A program made the position numbers and the translations under genes. Positions 61,592 to 64,000 of a stretch of DNA of 64,000 bases are shown one piece after another. The stretch's first letter is position 1. Each line of letters starts with the position of its first letter. Below the pieces are notes generated by a model. The model was given only the letters and a program-made list of their open reading frames with translations. It was not told the origin of the DNA and ran no database searches. The DNA is from AP-15 sp963812675 (lineage in GTDB: Bacteria; Pseudomonadota; Alphaproteobacteria; ATCC43930; CGMCC-115725). The stretch lies in the NCBI GenBank assembly GCA_963812675.1, contig CAWEWR010000017.1:44576-108575 (forward strand), in the 5' to 3' direction.

Positions 61592-61690
61592 ATGCCTGAT
61601 CTCAACCTGATAAAACAGGGGGAACAGGGTTACCGGGCAATCCCGCCGGCCGGCCGCGCGGGGCTCGCCCCATTTTGCGCCGCAAAGTAA
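61592..61690 (+). pseudogene. Decayed DUF5681 leader fragment (second copy)
   Basis: ATG 61592 and the first twelve codons (MPDLNLIKQGEQG) closely match the copy at 26954-27223 (MPDLDQIKQEEQG), with the same ribosome binding site and flank. The copy then lacks a block of about 40 bases that encodes FPKGRS. It resumes at GGGCAATCCCGCCGGCCGGC in another frame and stops at 61688-61690. It can code at most 32 residues, so it is dead as a DUF5681 protein. Confidence 0.75.
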
Positions 61691-61704
61691 TGAGGTCTGT
61701 TGCC

Positions 61705-62851
61705 TCAACGCCGCGGACGGTTGGCGATGTACTCCGCGCTTTGCATTTCGATCAGCCGCGAGATTGTGCGCCGGAACTCGAAGGTGCCGTCGCCGGCGGT
61801 ATAAATTTCGTCCGGCGGCACTTCGGCTGAGGCGATCAACAGGATGCGCAACTCGTAGAGCGTGTCGATCAGGATGTCGAAGCGCCGGGCCTCGTTGCGC
61901 TGCTGCGGGGAAAGGCGTGGGATGCCTTCGACGATGACCGCAGGGAAGCGCTCGGCGATCGCGAGGTAATCGGCAGCGCCGAGTGGGTTGGCGCACAGCT
62001 CCTCGAAGGAGAACCAGGCGACCCCGCGCGCCATCCGCAGGATGACGAGCGGGCGGCCTTTCACGGTAAGAGTTGCCCTGACACCGGCTGCGCCATCGGT
62101 CAGCTCGGCAAAGGTGTGTTCGAGCGCGTCGTGCGACGCCTCGTCGAGCGGGTGGTGGTAAACCGGCTTGCCGTGCAGACGGGCGAGCCGGTAGTCGCGT
62201 CCGCTGTCGAGCTCAAGCACATAGAGCTTTTGCTTGAGCAGCGCGACGAACGGCAGAAACCGCTCGCGCTGCAGGCCGTGCTCGTAGAGCTCGTCCGGCG
62301 CGCGGTTCGAACGTCGTGACGACCACGACCCCGGCGTCGAACAATGCCCTGAACAGGCGTTCGAGGATCATCGCATCGGCGATGTCCTCGACCTGCAACT
62401 CGTCAAAGCACAGCAGGGTCGCCTCGGCGACCAGATCGCTCGCGACCTTGGCGATCGGCCGGTCGGTTTGGGCGCGCCGCTCCCTCTCGATGCGATCGTG
62501 CACCTCGAGCATAAAGGCGTGGAAGTGCACCCGCCGCTTGCGTGAATTCGGCACCGAATGGAAGAACAGGTCCATCAGCATCGATTTGCCGCGGCCGACC
62601 GGACCGCACAGATAAAGCCCGACCGGCGGGTGACTGCCGCCGTTCTCGGCAAGGCCGAAACGGGCGAGCCAGCCGCGCAAACCTGTTTCCGGCCGGTAGT
62701 GCAGCAAGGCGCGATAGAGGCTCTGGAGCCGCTCGACGGCGAGCTGCTGGGCCGGGTCGGGATGCAGCAGCCCTCGCTGGCAAAGCGCGCGGTAGACCGC
62801 CATCGGTTCCGTAGTCGGCGCCGCGGCTGTGCCCGCATCCGGTGCCGTCAC
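61705..62851 (-). pseudogene. zapE: Cell division protein ZapE (AFG1-like ATPase) with a one-base frameshift
   Basis: The first frame from GTG (62849-62851) has Walker A GPVGRGKSMLMD (83-94), HFHAFMLEVHDRIERERR and Walker B LLCFDELQVEDIADAM (D150, E151). Near residue 180, at the octamer GTTCGAAC (62305-62312), the frame breaks. Removing one T restores TTSNRAPDELYEHGLQRERF and the second half, which is open to 61705 (LELDSGRDYRLARLHGKPVY, EGIPRLSPQQRNEARRFDIL). The span is 1147 nt, one more than a multiple of three; the restored protein would be 381 residues, normal for the family. ZapE acts at the division ring under stress. It may be intact in reality. Confidence 0.85.
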
Positions 62852-62934
62852 AATGAGCTGACTAGATTCGCTGCGATCGACGGGCCGGTGTTCCGAGGTT
62901 AATTTCCATCAGGGTTAGGGCGAAGGAGAAGAAG

Positions 62935-63141
62935 ATGAACGAAGATCGTTTCAACATGGATATCCGCAAATTCTTAAAAGTTGTCGGCGTGACCTCGCAG
63001 CGCGAAATCGAGACTGCGGTCCGGGACGCGCTCGCCAAGGGCAAGCTCAGCCAAAATGCACAACTGAAGCCGCGCGTGACCCTGTCGATCCCGGAACTCG
63101 GGCTCGAACACGTCGTCGACGGCGAAATCGGGCTGTCTTAG
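62935..63141 (+). CDS. DUF6494 family small protein
   Basis: The 68-residue protein reads MNEDRFNMDIRKFLKVVGVT and SQREIETAVRDALAKGKL, then a beta-hairpin segment (LKPRVTLSIPELGLEHVVDG). This matches the DUF6494 family of short alphaproteobacterial proteins of unknown role. A good ribosome binding site (GAAGGAGAAGA) precedes ATG 62935. It is divergent from zapE. Confidence 0.85.
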   Translation: MNEDRFNMDIRKFLKVVGVTSQREIETAVRDALAKGKLSQNAQLKPRVTLSIPELGLEHVVDGEIGLS

Positions 63142-63169
63142 CCAGCCCGGCTCGCCCGCCGCCGCTTCG

Positions 63170-63529
63170 CTATTTCGCGGCGGTCACCATGATTTCGACC
63201 AGCAATTCCGGGCGTGCCAGATCAGCCTTTACGCAGGCGCGGGCCGGCGGGTTCTCGGGATCGACCCAGGCGTTCCACACCGAGTTCATCTCGGCGAACA
63301 GCGCCATGTCCTTGATCCACAGATTGGCCGAGAGCAGGTTCGACTTGCTGGTCCCGGCCTGGGCAAGGTAGCCGTCGATCTTATCGAGGATCTGCTTGGT
63401 CTGGCCCTTGATGTCCTGGCTCGTGTCGCCGGCGGTCAGACCGGCGAGATAGACTGTGTCACCGCGCACGACGCAGCGGCTCATGCGCGGCCCTGGCGGC
63501 TGGGTCCGGTCGAAACGGGTGATGGCCAT
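63170..63529 (-). CDS. RidA family protein (catalytic Arg conserved)
   Basis: The 119-residue protein has RCVVRGDTVYLAGLTAGDTS and the C-terminal PARACVKADLARPELLVEIM, where Arg of PARACV corresponds to the imine-binding Arg of true RidA. It differs in this from the RidA-like protein at 41531-41947. It may therefore hydrolyse reactive enamine/imine metabolites. ATG at 63527-63529. It lies directly after the cupin gene on the same strand (42 bases between them). Confidence 0.9.
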   Translation of the reverse strand: MAITRFDRTQPPGPRMSRCVVRGDTVYLAGLTAGDTSQDIKGQTKQILDKIDGYLAQAGTSKSNLLSANLWIKDMALFAEMNSVWNAWVDPENPPARACVKADLARPELLVEIMVTAAK

Positions 63530-63570
63530 CGGCGAATTCTCCAGTAACGTGGATGCGGAAGAAAAAGCGG

Positions 63571-63960
63571 TCAGCCCGGGGTCTCCGGCGGCGAAACGTA
63601 GTTGACGATCCGCTTGCCGTTGGTGTGGACGCCGAAGGTGACGAGCGGCCGGTCGCCCACTACCCGGAAGGCGTGCACCCGGTTTGCAGGTACGGCGATC
63701 GTGACCCCGGGCTCCATCATTACCACACCTTCTTCGCCATCGAGCCAAGCCTCACCGCGCCCCTCGACGACGGTCAAGATCTCGGCGTAAGGGTGCGAGT
63801 GCGCCGGCGTCGCGTATCCCGGCTGCGAGGTCTGGATGCCGGTGCGGATCGGCAGCCCCTCACCGGTGTCGTCGCCGATGATCGGCTGATAGGCGGCGCC
63901 GCCGGGCAGAGTTACCGTCGGGCGATCGGCATGGCGAATGACGGTCAGCGCGTCGAGCAT
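63571..63960 (-). CDS. Cupin-domain protein
   Basis: The 129-residue cupin has PGYATPAHSHPYAEILTVVE (two His and a Glu for the metal) and GVTIAVPANRVHAFRVVGD with the second-motif His. Cupin 2 type proteins bind a metal and a small organic ligand; function unknown. ATG at 63958-63960 follows GAGGGAGCCG. It is the first of a two-gene unit with RidA. Confidence 0.9.
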   Translation of the reverse strand: MLDALTVIRHADRPTVTLPGGAAYQPIIGDDTGEGLPIRTGIQTSQPGYATPAHSHPYAEILTVVEGRGEAWLDGEEGVVMMEPGVTIAVPANRVHAFRVVGDRPLVTFGVHTNGKRIVNYVSPPETPG

Positions 63961-64000
63961 CGGCTCCCTCCTCGGCCATTGGTAAGAGCCGAAGCTATCA

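Overview
The window is GC-rich, densely coded and typical of a soil or plant-associated alphaproteobacterium. The evidence is a zapA gene followed directly by a 6S RNA-like stretch, a gap-tkt pair, DUF1499, DUF2721 and DUF6494 family genes, several small proteins of kinds I associate with Rhizobiales and Rhodospirillales, and two families of palindromic intergenic repeats. I cannot fix the order or genus from sequence alone. No rRNA, tRNA or CRISPR array was seen.

Layout. 1-4860 (minus) is a tightly packed catabolic operon: a fluoroacetate-dehalogenase-like hydrolase, two MmgE/PrpD proteins, a frameshifted thioesterase and a truncated alkaline-phosphatase-superfamily protein. 4961-9528 holds a B12-type radical SAM protein, a cytochrome P450 and an MFS transporter. 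9535-14547 holds small proteins, DUF1499, an AlkA-like glycosylase, a GH1 beta-glucosidase and DUF2721. 14553-19686 is central carbon metabolism (gap, tkt, pfkA, a cupin). 19828-26387 holds an NHL-type propeller, zapA, the 6S RNA, a YmdB-like phosphodiesterase, an MFS exporter, a YeeZ-like epimerase, a frameshifted ketopantoate-reductase-like gene and a GNAT.

26412-30550 is the only clear accessory or mobile patch. It holds a DUF5681 leader fragment, a DUF4145 gene split by a complete IS1595-type element (1168 bp, 26-bp inverted repeats, 8-bp target duplication), a serine recombinase and an AAA ATPase remnant. 30683-36906 is again catabolic (amidohydrolase, VOC, luciferase-like oxidoreductase, SMP-30 lactonase, CoA transferase) with a truncated MBL gene. 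36952-41040 carries two tandem secreted phosphoesterases of the acid phosphatase/phospholipase C family, with a possible Pho box upstream. 41531-48307 holds RidA, a luciferase-like monooxygenase coupled to a serine hydrolase, a secreted cytochrome c, two small secreted proteins and an SDR. 48308-56820 holds NAD synthetase, DedA, a hydratase, a long SPFH protein, a GST and a ThDP enzyme. 56923-63960 holds an arylsulfotransferase-type protein, a winged-helix/adenylate cyclase/TPR fusion, a frameshifted zapE, DUF6494, RidA and a cupin.

Four genes each carry what reads as one extra base, two of them at the same octamer GTTCGAAC. This is either recent decay or a systematic consensus error and deserves checking first. 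I found no clear new multi-gene system. The most informative new observations are the precise IS disruption of the DUF4145 gene, the repeated DUF5681 leader, the probable 6S RNA next to an unusual neighbour, the missing start codon of the MFS exporter and the candidate Pho box.
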